Part shown: in pieces, positions 34,496 through 45,526 of the stretch
Layout: each line of letters begins with the position of its first letter
Numbering within the stretch: position 1 is the first letter of the stretch
NCBI RefSeq assembly: GCF_026241155.1
Contig: NZ_JAPFGP010000020.1
Span: 36,373-100,372, forward strand
Reading direction: 5' to 3'
Length of the DNA stretch: 64,000 nt
Source of the DNA: Paucibacter sp. PLA-PC-4
GTDB lineage: Bacteria > Pseudomonadota > Gammaproteobacteria > Burkholderiales > Burkholderiaceae_C
Notes under the pieces: model-generated
The model's input: only the letters and a program-made list of their open reading frames with translations
What the model was told of the DNA's origin: nothing
Database searches by the model: none
Made by a program: the position numbers and the translations under genes

Positions 34496-35703
34496 CCGAT
34501 CTCTCATCGACCCGCTGCTATGTACTTGGCCTCGAAACGCAGATCGGGCTCAGCCTGGTGCGTGAGCTTGGGGCCGCTGGCGTCACTGTCATCGGCATCG
34601 CTCAGGACGAGACCGCGCTGGGGCTGCGCTCGCGCTACCTGAGCCATGCCGCACTCTTGCATTCGCCGCGCACCCCGCAGGGTCTGGCGGAACTTCGCGC
34701 CATTGGCGAACGCTTCGGTCCCGGCACGTTGCTAGCCGTCTCAGAGGCCAATCTGCAATGGTTGATGGACGAAAGGGAAACGCTTGGCGTGCTCAGCCCG
34801 GTGCTGCCGGATGCCGGGGCCTTTGCCATCGTGCTCGACAAAACGCGCACGCTCGAGGCGGCCCGGGCGGTCGGTATCGACGTGCCCGAGACGGCCAGCC
34901 CGGCGAGCTGGGCCGAGGTCGAGCAGTTGGCGGTCGGCTGCCGTTTTCCGGTCGTATTGAAATGGGCCGATCCGGCCAAGGTGGCGGGCCGCCTGACCGA
35001 GCTGGGCCTAACACTGGAGAAGGCCGAACATGTCTACTCGGCCGAGCAGTTGATCGCCGCCTGTGCACGCTACCGGCCGCTGGGACAGTGGCCGGTGGTG
35101 CAGGAGTACTGCTCAGGCACCGGGCTGGGCCAGTTCTTCTTCATGCATCGCGGCCAGGCAGTGCGGCGCTTTCAGCACCTGCGCATTGCTGAGTGGCCGC
35201 CCGAGGGCGGCTTCTCCAGCGTCTGCGATGCGGTGCCTCTGGATATGCATCGGGAGTTGCAAGAGCGCTCGATCGCGCTGCTGCAGCGTATTGGCTGGCA
35301 TGGGGTGGCCATGGTGGAGTATCGCCACGACGGCGTGACGGGGCGCTCGGTGCTGATGGAGATTAACGGCCGCTTCTGGGGCAGTTACCCGCTTGCCCTG
35401 CGTGCCGGGGCCGGTTTCGCCCTGATCAGTCACTCGGTGCAGGCGGGTGCCGGTGTGCCAACACTACCTGCGCCTGCTTCACGGATGCGGGCTCGCATGG
35501 TGGCGACCGAGCTCAAGCGTCTGCTGCGCATCCTGCTGCAGCCGCAGAAGATCATCGACCGGCAGTTTCGGCGGCGCCCCATCCAGGAGCTGAGCCGCTT
35601 CGTCGCGGACTACTTCCGCCCTGCGGTGTGCTACTACGTCTGGAGCTGGCGCGACCCCCTGCCCTTCTTGCAGGACATACGCAATCTGCTGCGGCGTCAC
35701 TGA
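34492..35703 (+). CDS. ATP-grasp family carboxylate-amine ligase
   Basis: A 403-residue ATP-grasp enzyme. FPVVLKWADPAKV gives the ATP-binding lysine, VVQEYCSGTGLG follows, and LMEINGRFWGSYPLAL is the metal-binding E-x-N-G-R motif. These enzymes join an acyl phosphate to an amine (peptide or amide bond). In an exopolysaccharide locus it could load an amino acid on a uronic acid or on a carrier protein. It is the last gene of the rightward operon. Its 3' end overlaps the 3' end of the convergent lyase gene by 7 bases. Substrate unknown. Confidence 0.8.
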   Translation: MTDLSSTRCYVLGLETQIGLSLVRELGAAGVTVIGIAQDETALGLRSRYLSHAALLHSPRTPQGLAELRAIGERFGPGTLLAVSEANLQWLMDERETLGVLSPVLPDAGAFAIVLDKTRTLEAARAVGIDVPETASPASWAEVEQLAVGCRFPVVLKWADPAKVAGRLTELGLTLEKAEHVYSAEQLIAACARYRPLGQWPVVQEYCSGTGLGQFFFMHRGQAVRRFQHLRIAEWPPEGGFSSVCDAVPLDMHRELQERSIALLQRIGWHGVAMVEYRHDGVTGRSVLMEINGRFWGSYPLALRAGAGFALISHSVQAGAGVPTLPAPASRMRARMVATELKRLLRILLQPQKIIDRQFRRRPIQELSRFVADYFRPAVCYYVWSWRDPLPFLQDIRNLLRRH

Positions 35704-37220
35704 TCCCGAGAAGCCTTGAAGACCGCCGGGCCGATGTAGCGGCGGGCGACGACCACATTGTCGATGTAGAGGGTCAGGTCATGCGGGGCCGGCGCGACGC
35801 CGCCATGGTAGACATCCAGCCAGACCTCTTCGATGGCAAGCTTGTCGGTGTCACGAAAGCGCAAACCACTCTGCTCCAGCACCTGGCTGCCATCCACCCA
35901 GGCGCGCACGATACCGTTGCGCTGCCCCGGGTCATTGAGCTTGACGTACTGCTCGACACAGTACCAGCGCTCGTTGCTGAGCACCCCGGACAGTCCTTCG
36001 CCCCAGCCGTAGATGGCGCCGGAGTTGTCGCTCTGGTCGACATGGTAGGCATAGGACACCAGCCCGGTCAGCCGAGCCACTGAGGGATCGTCGCCGGGCC
36101 GGCGCGCGAAGCCGCCGCGTACAGACCAGCCGTTGAACCCGTCGGGCTTACGCATGCCCCAGCCGGCCTTGCCATAAGTGCCGGCGATGCCAGGCAGCTT
36201 GCCGCCGTCGCCACTGGGGTTCCAGTCTCTGGCGAAGCGCAGGTAGTAGCGGAAGTAGAGTTCCTGCGGCTCCGCCTGACCGTGGCGTGCAAAACGGTAG
36301 CGCAGATCAAGGCCAAGGTTCTTGCCGCGGCGCATCGTCACCTTCAGCGCCCGCCCGGCGAAGGGGATGAAGCCACCCGCCTTGTCCGAATCGATGCTCT
36401 CGGCATCGCCGCGCAAGGCCAGCTCGCCGAAGCGTGCCATCCAGGCCGTCTCCTCGAAGCCGGCGGTGAACAGGACATCGGGATGGCCCTCCAGCCCCCG
36501 ATCGCCCGGTGCTGTGGCCGCCAAGCCTTGCCGGGGTTCATGGACCTCAGTGTAGGCGGGCCTCAGCGCAAAGCTGCCAATGGTCTGGACCGCGGCCCCG
36601 TACTGTTTGTCGCTGCTCAGTAAGAGTGCGGCCGATTCGACCTCGGCCAGGTTCTTGGGCAGCTCGAAGCGCAGCAGCACACTGCGTTCGCCACCCGTCT
36701 TGAGATCGGCGCGCCGCCCCAGGCTGCTCAGCGAGCTACAGTCAAGGAAGGTGTCGGCGGCCGGCGCCAGGCGCAGACGACGGCCGTCCCTGAGCGTCAA
36801 CTTCAGCAGCGGCCGAGCGGTGATATCGCTTGACTCGCGGCTGTGGAAATCGATCACATCGCTGCCGGCGGACTTGCCGACCGCGCGCAGGACAACGATA
36901 TGCGGTAGATGCGGCTGCGCCTGCCAGGCCCGCAACAGCGGACTCAGGTCCATCTCGACAAAGGGACGCCCTTGGCCACGCGCCACAACCATGGTCGAGA
37001 ATGGACGCGGGCCGCGCATCTGCCCTTGGGCATCGACCCAGTCGCCGCCGCGCTGGCGCCAGCCCATTGGTCCCATACCGAGATAGTGAGCGCAGGTCGG
37101 GCCGACCGACGCATCGCCGAGCTCGAAACCCTCCGGCATAGCGCGCGCACTCAACGCCGATGCCAGGCCGATTAGCAAGGCCAGGCATCGCGCCGCGACC
37201 CAGCGAAATGAGCCAGCCAT
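35697..37220 (-). CDS. Secreted polysaccharide lyase (PL14/PL20-like)
   Basis: A 507-residue exported protein. The signal peptide is residues 1-27 (ALLIGLASALSARA). Residues about 45-215 resemble a DNRLRE-type beta-sandwich (TFLDCSSLSSLG, SVLLRFELPKN). The C-terminal domain (about 240-500) looks like glucuronan/alginate lyases: ELYFRYYLRFARDWNPSGDG, KLPGIAGTYG, YAYHVDQSD and EQYVKLNDPGQRNGIVRAWVDG. I chose ATG 37220, 2 bases after the upstream stop. The enzyme would cut uronic-acid polymers for length trimming or turnover, which fits the two nucleotide-sugar dehydrogenases in the same operon. Confidence 0.78.
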   Translation of the reverse strand: MAGSFRWVAARCLALLIGLASALSARAMPEGFELGDASVGPTCAHYLGMGPMGWRQRGGDWVDAQGQMRGPRPFSTMVVARGQGRPFVEMDLSPLLRAWQAQPHLPHIVVLRAVGKSAGSDVIDFHSRESSDITARPLLKLTLRDGRRLRLAPAADTFLDCSSLSSLGRRADLKTGGERSVLLRFELPKNLAEVESAALLLSSDKQYGAAVQTIGSFALRPAYTEVHEPRQGLAATAPGDRGLEGHPDVLFTAGFEETAWMARFGELALRGDAESIDSDKAGGFIPFAGRALKVTMRRGKNLGLDLRYRFARHGQAEPQELYFRYYLRFARDWNPSGDGGKLPGIAGTYGKAGWGMRKPDGFNGWSVRGGFARRPGDDPSVARLTGLVSYAYHVDQSDNSGAIYGWGEGLSGVLSNERWYCVEQYVKLNDPGQRNGIVRAWVDGSQVLEQSGLRFRDTDKLAIEEVWLDVYHGGVAPAPHDLTLYIDNVVVARRYIGPAVFKASRDQ

Positions 37221-37222
37221 TC

Positions 37223-38173
37223 TCAGCCCTGCCACAGGTTACCGAGCAGACGGGCACGCCAGCGCAGGCGCGTGCGGTCCCACGGCGAGAAGCGCGGCAG
37301 CTGATGGCGATCGCTGCGGCCAGAGGCAGCTCCCCAGGCGGTGCTGACGGCCGTCTCGAAACCCAGCTCTTTGACGATGTCCACGCTCTCGGGCGAGTAG
37401 TCGCGACCCGGCTTGCCATTGGGGTAGGCAAATAGCGACACCGGCTCGCGCAACACGTCCTCGAGATAGCGCTTGCTGTCGCCGATCTCTCGGCGGGCTT
37501 GGGGCCTGTCCAGCGTCGCCAGTATCGGATGCGAGCAGGTATGGGCTCCGACCTGCATGCCGGCCTGGCGCAGCTCGCGGACTTGGCTGTCGTCCATCAT
37601 CAGGCGTAGCGACGCGGGCACACCTACCCTACGCTCGAGTTCGACCGCCAGCGCGAGGCGCTCGTCGATATCTCGGTACTTGATTGCGGCAAGGATGGCC
37701 TCGATTGCCTCGCGACGGCTGTCCGGTCCGGCCAGCGCAAAGTTGGCGCCGACCTGACCCAGCAGCTCGCGGCAGTCAAGCAATCCATTCGGAGCGCGCC
37801 GCAGGGCCTCGATCACGCGGTCATTCCACATGCGTCCGCTGCCCAAGAAGCTGGTGGCAATAAAGAAGGTGGCACTCAGCCCATACTTTTGCAGAATGGG
37901 CAGGGCTACTGAGCGGTTGTCCTCGTAACCATCGTCGAAGGTGATCGCACAGGCGCGTGCCGGCAGGCTGCCGCTGGCCAATCGAGCGGCGGCCTCGTCC
38001 AGCGGCAGCACCTCGGCCCAGCCTTTTAGCCAGGAGCAGATCTCATCGAAGCGCGGCGCGTCGACCTCCCCCGGAAAGATCGGATCCTGTGCCGGCAACA
38101 CCCGGTGAAAGATCAGTATGGACAGCCGTGCCCGCGCGCCCGGCGGGGACAGCATCGTGAACGCGGTTTTCAT
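37223..38173 (-). CDS. Polysaccharide deacetylase
   Basis: A 316-residue protein. Motif 1 is ITFDDGYEDN (D80, D81); motif 2 is GAHTCSHPIL with the H-x3-H pair; FAYPNGKPG is motif 3. The N-terminus (LSILIFHRVLP) is the usual start of this type. The start codon overlaps the TAA of the Wzy-like gene (TAATG), so a much longer in-frame extension upstream is rejected. No clear signal peptide is seen. Probably de-N-acetylates the glycan or an intermediate. Confidence 0.88.
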   Translation of the reverse strand: MKTAFTMLSPPGARARLSILIFHRVLPAQDPIFPGEVDAPRFDEICSWLKGWAEVLPLDEAAARLASGSLPARACAITFDDGYEDNRSVALPILQKYGLSATFFIATSFLGSGRMWNDRVIEALRRAPNGLLDCRELLGQVGANFALAGPDSRREAIEAILAAIKYRDIDERLALAVELERRVGVPASLRLMMDDSQVRELRQAGMQVGAHTCSHPILATLDRPQARREIGDSKRYLEDVLREPVSLFAYPNGKPGRDYSPESVDIVKELGFETAVSTAWGAASGRSDRHQLPRFSPWDRTRLRWRARLLGNLWQG

Positions 38174-39492
38174 TACCAAGGCTGGGCCCTCTTCATCGCT
38201 GCAGTGCGGATCTGGCTGACCGGTGCGCCGGCGCCAAAAGCGCCCTGCTTGTCGGTCTGCCAGCGCTTGGCCTTCATCCAAACATAGCTCGTCGACAAGA
38301 TCACCAGGATGTTGTAAGGCAAATCGAAATAGGCCAGGCTCAAGAAGGCGCCACCGACCGCATAGCCAACGATAGAGACCTGACACATGCCGGCCAGATG
38401 GTAAAGCCAGCTGAGTTCCGGCTCATTTTTGGCCTCCTTGCGGATCGCCGAGGCCATGCGCCAGAGCACGATCCACAGCAGCAGGAATAGCACCAGTCCG
38501 CCCCAGCCATGCTCGCCCAGCACCGAGAAGTAAATGCTGTGGGCCACCAGAACGATGTCCGGATTGGGTGCATAGATGCTGTACAGCCACGGTGTCGATG
38601 TCGCGAAGCCGGCGCCGAGCGGGCGGTCATTGGCCAGATGGAAGGCAAACCACCAGGCGTTGATGCGGCCCATCGCCGAGCCGTCCTCCTCATAGGTCTG
38701 GATGGTCTGCATGCGCTCCCACCAGGACTCCGGCATCATGCTCAGCAAGAGCAAGCCGGCCACCAGCAGCACGGCGGCCATCGCGAACTTCTTGTCCGAG
38801 CGGGTCCAAAGCACCAGTCCCATCGCCGAGATGGCCAGCAAGGCACCGCGCGACTGGCTACCAAGCGCCGAGATAGCGCACAGGCCGATCAGCACCAGCA
38901 GGCCGAGCCGCAGGCGCTTATCGGTAGCCACCATACGCAGATAGTTGATCAGCGGGATCGTCATCACGAGGGCCAGCGCCAACTCGTTGTTGCCCTCGAT
39001 GAAGCCGCCTGGCGGGCCCCAGACCCGCTCAGCGCCGCCGCTGCGTATCGTGAACAGCCCTCCCTTGAAGCCGTAGAAACCGACCGACATCGCATTGACC
39101 CAGATGAACAGCTCGATGTGCTTGCGCTCGCGCAGCGCGGCGGCAGCGATCAAAGTCATCAGCTGAATCTTCAGCACCTTCTTCAGATAGTCCAGCGAGG
39201 GGTCGAAGTGCACCGAGAAAGCCGTGGTCAGGCACATCCAGGCGATGAACACGCACAGCACCTTGATCGGGGGTGTGAAGTCCAGCTTCAGCTTGTCGCG
39301 GTTCACCATCACCGAGACCAGGGTGGCGATCGCGGCCATCGCGGCAAAAGGCATCGTGTGGGCAAAGCCGAAGGCCAGCTTGTGCGGGTTCATGATGCTG
39401 ACCCAGGTCCACAGCAGCACGCCGGCCCAGGTGTGTCGGAAGGCATAGGGCAGGATGGCCAGGAAGATGCCTACCAGGGCGAGGTCACGCAT
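38173..39492 (-). CDS. Wzy-like polymerase / O-glycosylation ligase, exosortase A-associated
   Basis: A 439-residue polytopic inner-membrane protein of the O-antigen ligase/polymerase superfamily, matching the exosortase A-associated type (TIGR03097 type). Many hydrophobic segments; the periplasmic loop has the motif VAHSIYFSVLGEHGWGGL with conserved H and E residues, preceded by RINAWWFAFHLANDRPLGAGF. It either polymerises repeat units or transfers glycan to proteins. The start ATG at 39492 overlaps the upstream gene by 8 bases. The locus contains no other polymerase candidate. Confidence 0.85.
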   Translation of the reverse strand: MRDLALVGIFLAILPYAFRHTWAGVLLWTWVSIMNPHKLAFGFAHTMPFAAMAAIATLVSVMVNRDKLKLDFTPPIKVLCVFIAWMCLTTAFSVHFDPSLDYLKKVLKIQLMTLIAAAALRERKHIELFIWVNAMSVGFYGFKGGLFTIRSGGAERVWGPPGGFIEGNNELALALVMTIPLINYLRMVATDKRLRLGLLVLIGLCAISALGSQSRGALLAISAMGLVLWTRSDKKFAMAAVLLVAGLLLLSMMPESWWERMQTIQTYEEDGSAMGRINAWWFAFHLANDRPLGAGFATSTPWLYSIYAPNPDIVLVAHSIYFSVLGEHGWGGLVLFLLLWIVLWRMASAIRKEAKNEPELSWLYHLAGMCQVSIVGYAVGGAFLSLAYFDLPYNILVILSTSYVWMKAKRWQTDKQGAFGAGAPVSQIRTAAMKRAQPW

Positions 39493-40867
39493 GGGCGGCT
39501 CCCTTGGCCAGCTCGTCCGGTTTGACCCGGCTGAGCACATAGCGGAACTTGCCAGACGCCTCGGCCGGAATCTCGTCCACGCAATCGACCCGCACCCGTA
39601 CTTCAGCACCGAGGCGACGCTGGAAGGCCTGCTGGATCTGCGCGATCAGACCCTGGTCAAAGCCGGCGCCGGGCACCACCTGCACCACGGTCTCGTCCAG
39701 GGTCAACTGCTCGATTCGAAAGCGCTGCACGGTCGGCAGATCGCGCAACACATAAATCAGCGCCAAGCCATGCATCACAGTGCCATCTTTGGCATAGACG
39801 AAGTCCGTCGTGCGGCCTTGCACTTCCTCCAGGACCGGCAGGCCACGACCGCAGGCACAGGCCTGTTGGCCCAGGCGGCCGACGTCGCCGGTACGGTAGC
39901 GGATGAACGGGAAGTCCGCCGTTGCCATATGGGTGACGACGATCTCGCCGAGCTCACCGGAGTCGGCCGGCGTGCCATCGGCGCGGACGATCTCGACGAC
40001 GATGTCCTCGGCGCTGATATGAAGATTGCCACTGGGGCACTGATGGGCGATGAAGCCCGCGTCGCGGGCACCGTAGCCATTGGCCACCGGGCAGGCGAAA
40101 GCCCGCTCCAAGGTCTGGCGCTGATCATCATAGAGGCGCTCGGAGGTCACGAATACGACCTTGATGCCCAATCCGTCGAGTGCGATGCCGCGCTTGTCGG
40201 CATGGGCGGCGATCAGGGACAGGCTGGACGGATAGCCGAACAGCATCGCCGGTCGCTTGCTCACGATCTCGGCGACAAATCGGTCCAGATTGCCCTCGGA
40301 CATCTCGAAGGCGGGAAGCAGGCTGCTGCGCATCACCGCGTCGCGCAACTGCCGCACCCGGTCCTGGGCGCCGAGCTCGACCGGGCTGCCCCAGACCACC
40401 AGCTCGGGGTCGCCGATGTCCACTCCCCACCAGCGGGTAGCCCGCCACTTGGCTGCGACATCATGGCTTTTGCGAGCCTTGCCCATGAAGAAGATCAGAG
40501 GCTCGCCGGAAGAGCCCCCGGTGTTGTAGCGGGTCAGCGGCCCATGGCCCTCGGCCTTCAGCGCTTCGGTATGGCGGCGTATCAGAGTCTTGTCCAGCAG
40601 CGGCAGGCGGGCCAGCTCGGCCACCGAGCTCAGGCCCTGCGGATCGAATCCGTGGGCCTCAAACAGCGCGCGGTAGTAGGGAACACGGCCACCGACCTCG
40701 CTCAGAAAAGTACGCAGCCGGCTCAGTTGCTCGTCCGCGAGCGCGCCCGGGCTCAGCCACTGGCTGCGCTCCAGGCGTTTTCGTACGGCGACGCTGGCAT
40801 GGCCCTTCACCGCCTCATGCAGAGGGAACAGCAGGTGCGAGCACATGGCGGTGTAGAGGCTACTCAA
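39485..40867 (-). CDS. PaaK-like adenylate-forming ligase
   Basis: A 460-residue protein of the phenylacetate-CoA ligase-like family common in capsule and EPS loci. RYNTGGSSGEPLIF is the nucleotide loop, NGYGARDAGFIAHQC the middle motif, IRYRTGDVGRL the hinge region, and EIPAEASGKFRYV the C-terminal lysine motif. I chose the TTG at 40867, which overlaps the previous stop (TTGA) and gives SSLYTAMCSHLLFPLHE; the first ATG would be 40846. It adenylates an unknown acid. It is a second adenylate-forming enzyme besides the one at 11517-13142. Confidence 0.83.
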   Translation of the reverse strand: MSSLYTAMCSHLLFPLHEAVKGHASVAVRKRLERSQWLSPGALADEQLSRLRTFLSEVGGRVPYYRALFEAHGFDPQGLSSVAELARLPLLDKTLIRRHTEALKAEGHGPLTRYNTGGSSGEPLIFFMGKARKSHDVAAKWRATRWWGVDIGDPELVVWGSPVELGAQDRVRQLRDAVMRSSLLPAFEMSEGNLDRFVAEIVSKRPAMLFGYPSSLSLIAAHADKRGIALDGLGIKVVFVTSERLYDDQRQTLERAFACPVANGYGARDAGFIAHQCPSGNLHISAEDIVVEIVRADGTPADSGELGEIVVTHMATADFPFIRYRTGDVGRLGQQACACGRGLPVLEEVQGRTTDFVYAKDGTVMHGLALIYVLRDLPTVQRFRIEQLTLDETVVQVVPGAGFDQGLIAQIQQAFQRRLGAEVRVRVDCVDEIPAEASGKFRYVLSRVKPDELAKGAAHA

Positions 40868-42983
40868 GATATCGTTTCTCGCGAATTGATGGCGCGCCGG
40901 TAAGCATCCAGCCACAGCGGTCGGACCTGCGGCCACGCGTAGCGCTGCGCCTGCAGCAGGGCAGCCGAGCGCAGCCGCTGCGCCAGCTCGCGATCAGCCA
41001 GCAGGCGCAGCACGCTGTCGGCCATGCGACGATGGTCGCCGATGGGGACCAGTAGGCCGGTCTGGCCGTCCTCTAGCAGATCGGGAATACCACCGGCGCT
41101 GGTGCTGACCATCGGAACACCGCTGGCAAAGGCCTCCAGTATCGAGATCGGCATATTGTCGACGGTACTCGCATTCAGGGCGCAATCGGCCTGCGCATAC
41201 CAGTGCGGCATCCCGGCATTGTCAACACGGCCGACAAACTCAACCGCACCACCCAGCCCCAAATGAGCCGCCAGCCCCAGCAGTTCCTCGCGCTGCGGCC
41301 CTTCGCCGGCAACCACCAGGGTGGCGAGCGGGTAGTGCTCGCGCACCAGGGCGAAGGCACGGATCGCGGTGGCGTTGTCGTAGATGGCCTCCAGATTGCG
41401 CGCTACCAGAAGGCGCGGCGCCGGGCCGACATCACGCAGCGGCCGCGCCTCGAAGCGAGACAGGTCGACGATGTTCGGAATGATCTCGGCGCTCAGCCCA
41501 TGCTTGGCAAAGACGCGCTGCAAAAATGCCGAAGGCGTCACCCGTAGCGTTGCCTGTCCCAACAGCCGACGCACATGGGCCGGTCCCTGGCTGAAAAACT
41601 CGTCCGCCAGACCGCCACGGTAGTTGATGATGAAAGGCACACCACGGCGACGCGCCATCCGGGCAACCGGCAGCACGAACAAATGCCAGGCCCAGCCGGA
41701 ATTGGCCAGGATGTGCACGACCGCTGCCGCGCGCAGCTCACGGCGCGCCTGCAGGAGATAGGGCAGCAGTCGCACCAGGGCCCGCACGACTGGCAGCTTG
41801 CCGGCGAAGGCCGGTCGGTATGGCGCATTGGTGCGCAGCAGCCGCACCTCCAGGCCTTCGGCGCGCAGCAGGCGCAGCAGTTGCTCGCACTGGTTGGCCA
41901 TGCCGCCGGCCGGCGGTGGCAGCGGCCCGACGATCAGGATGGGACCTGTCAGCGCGCCAGCGACCTGGGCCCGGACTCGTCCGCCGTCCCGTCTCCGCAG
42001 GCGCTGATGGCTCAGCAGCAACAGCGCCAGCGCCGCCGGCATCAGCCAAGCCAGCAGCAGCAGGCGCTGCTGCAACTGCCGCAGACGCACGATAGGCTCC
42101 GGCGGGCTGCCGCTGGCCGCGATCGCGAGCTGCGGCTGTAGGCCCAGGCCGATCGCTGCCAACTGCTCGGCATGCACCGAAACACGAGCCAGCGCCCCGA
42201 CCAGCGGCTGTTGGTCATGGCTCGGCCCATTGTTGCCCAGCCACAGATACCACTGGCCGGCGCCGCGTTGGAAGTAGTCCCAGGCCTTGGCCTCGATGAC
42301 AAAACCCGGCCGCGCCGGCGCATGCAGGGCATGCAGGCGCAAGCTGGGGTCGCGGCGCAACAGTGCGGCACGGAACTCCAGCGCAGCCAGCGGCGCCCCT
42401 TCATCACCGAGACTGAAGTAGTAGTTGTTGAAGACGTCCAGCAGTTGCCAGCGGCCGGCCTGGCGGTTCCAGATCTCGGCGAACACATGGCCATGGCCGC
42501 CATAGCCATCAAAGGAGAAGGCCCAGGAGCGGCTGAACAGGCCGGCAGCATGAGCCAGCGCCTCGAAGGTCTGGACGAAATCGGCGCAATAGCCGTCACC
42601 CTGCTCGACGATGCGGCGGTAGGTTGTCCGCAGATCCGACTGAATCGCCCCGCCATTGAGCTTAGGGCTGCTGCCCAGCAGATGCTGGCTGATCAGGCGA
42701 GCGCGTGCCCAGTCGTCGGGGGCGGTCGCCACGCCCAGCGATTCGACGAGCCTCACCATCTCGGGCGCCGGCGCAGCCTTCTCGCTCAGGAAGGCCGGAG
42801 GCACGGCCGCGGGCGTCCAGGGCTGCAGCGGGTCGAACTGCGTGTTCAGCAGCCAGGCATTGCGCAGACGCACCAGCTCGGTGGCGCTGCCCAAATAGGG
42901 CGCGATCAGGCCCAGGCCCACCAGCAAGGCCAGCAGACTCAGGCGCCGACACCAGCGCCAGCCCGACGCCGGCGGCCGCTGAG

Positions 42984-42987
<4 letters not shown>
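40864..42987 (-). CDS. Transglutaminase-like domain fused to a GT4 glycosyltransferase
   Basis: A 707-residue two-domain protein. Residues 15-34 are a transmembrane or signal-anchor helix. Residues about 85-235 are a transglutaminase/cysteine-protease-like domain with a full triad: C134 (DGYCADF), H165 or H167 (GGHGHVF) and D184 (LLDVFNN). A second membrane segment lies near 305-326. From about residue 348 a GT4 glycosyltransferase begins (LIVGPLPPPAGGMANQ) with VVAGEGPQREELL and ISILEAFASGVPMV. With two membrane helices the transglutaminase half would be periplasmic and the GT half cytoplasmic. It starts at a GTG overlapping the upstream stop (GTGA). I know of no such standard fusion. Confidence 0.85.
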
Positions 42988-44296
<1,309 letters not shown>

Positions 44297-44300
<4 letters not shown>

Positions 44301-45526
44301 GCCACACCTGCCTCTTGCTTTGTATTGTGTTTCGTTCCGGATGGGTCGACGAGCCGGGCAATGATGCCATCGAGCCGCTGCATCGAACGCGGCCACGCAT
44401 GGTGGCTGAGCATGCGCTCACGCCCGGCCCGGGCCAGCCGCTCGCGTTCCTGTGCATCGCCGGCCACACGCAGGATGGCCGCGACGATCTCTTGCGGCGT
44501 GTCTGCCACCAGCAAGTGGGCACCATCCTCGGCGTCCACGCCGCCGGCCGCGCAGCTGCTGGTGACCACAGGCACGCCCATCGCCATCGCCTCGAGAATC
44601 TTGTTCTGCGTGCCGCGCGCGATCGCCAGGGGCGCAACCATCACGGCCGACTGCCTCACATAGGGCCGCACATCGGGCACCGAGCCGGTCACCGTGACGC
44701 CCGGCAACTCGCCGAGCTGGCGCATCTGCGGCGAGGGATCGGCGCCGATGATCAGCAGCTTCATCGCCGGCCGCTGTGCGCGCAGCAGCGGCCAAACGTC
44801 GGCGCAAAAGCGTGCCATGCACTCCTGGTTCGGGTAGTAGTCCATGCGGCCGATGAAGCTGACGGTGTCGGCATCGTAGGGCTGCTCGCCGGGCGAGAAG
44901 AACTCGGCGTCAACCCCGTTCGGGAACCAATCCGTGGCCGCACCGGTGCCGTAGCCGTCCAGCGTCTCCCACTCGGCACGCGTGGTCGCGGTGCAGATAT
45001 CGAAACGCCGCGCCAGGCGTTTCTCTGCCGCCAGCATCTTGTAGCCCTCGAGCCGGTAGCCCAGCGAGAGCGGAAACGGCTTGTAGTTCGCGTACTCCAA
45101 CCATTTCTGCGAGTCCATATCGCCGAAATCCAGGATCTTAGGAATGTCCTGCACATGCTCGACATACTGTGCCACCGACGAACAGTGGACAAAGATCAGG
45201 TCCCAACGCCGGCTAGCCAGCAGCGTGTCGACGCGCGCGCGCAGCGCCGGCGAATAGAAGTAGCCCATCGACGAGGGCGTCGTTAGCGGCAGACGCACGA
45301 TCATCCTCAGAAACTGCACCGGGTTGTGCACCCGCGCCATCTCGAAGGCCTCGCAGTGCGGCGCGATGCCCTGCCCTTCGACGCCCTCGTCCTCGGCCCG
45401 CACCAGTGAGCACACGGTCACCCGATGGCCGGCCGCGCTGAGGTGGCGGATCATGTTGAAGGGCCGGATCTTGCCGCCGCGCTTGGGCGGGAACGGAAAG
45501 CGGTGGCAGAGATAGAGAATGTTCAT
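44297..45526 (-). CDS. Glycosyltransferase, TIGR03087-type, PEP-CTERM/XrtA system
   Basis: A 409-residue GT4 enzyme. Its N-terminus LYLCHRFPFPPKRGGKIRPF is the hallmark of the exosortase-associated TIGR03087 type, with DFGDMDSQKWLEYA, FPNGVDAEFFSPG and FIGRMDYYPNQE following. The C-terminal part has ARGTQNKILEAMAMGVPVV. It overlaps genes on both sides by 4 bases. It is one of three stand-alone glycosyltransferases in the right operon that belong to XrtA-specific families. Confidence 0.92.

Noticed and set aside
38174..38386. N-terminal extension of the deacetylase gene across the Wzy-like gene
   Set aside because: The extension is Arg/Trp-rich and lies over the 3' end of the preceding gene; the TAATG overlap and the LSILIFHRV start give the normal family N-terminus.
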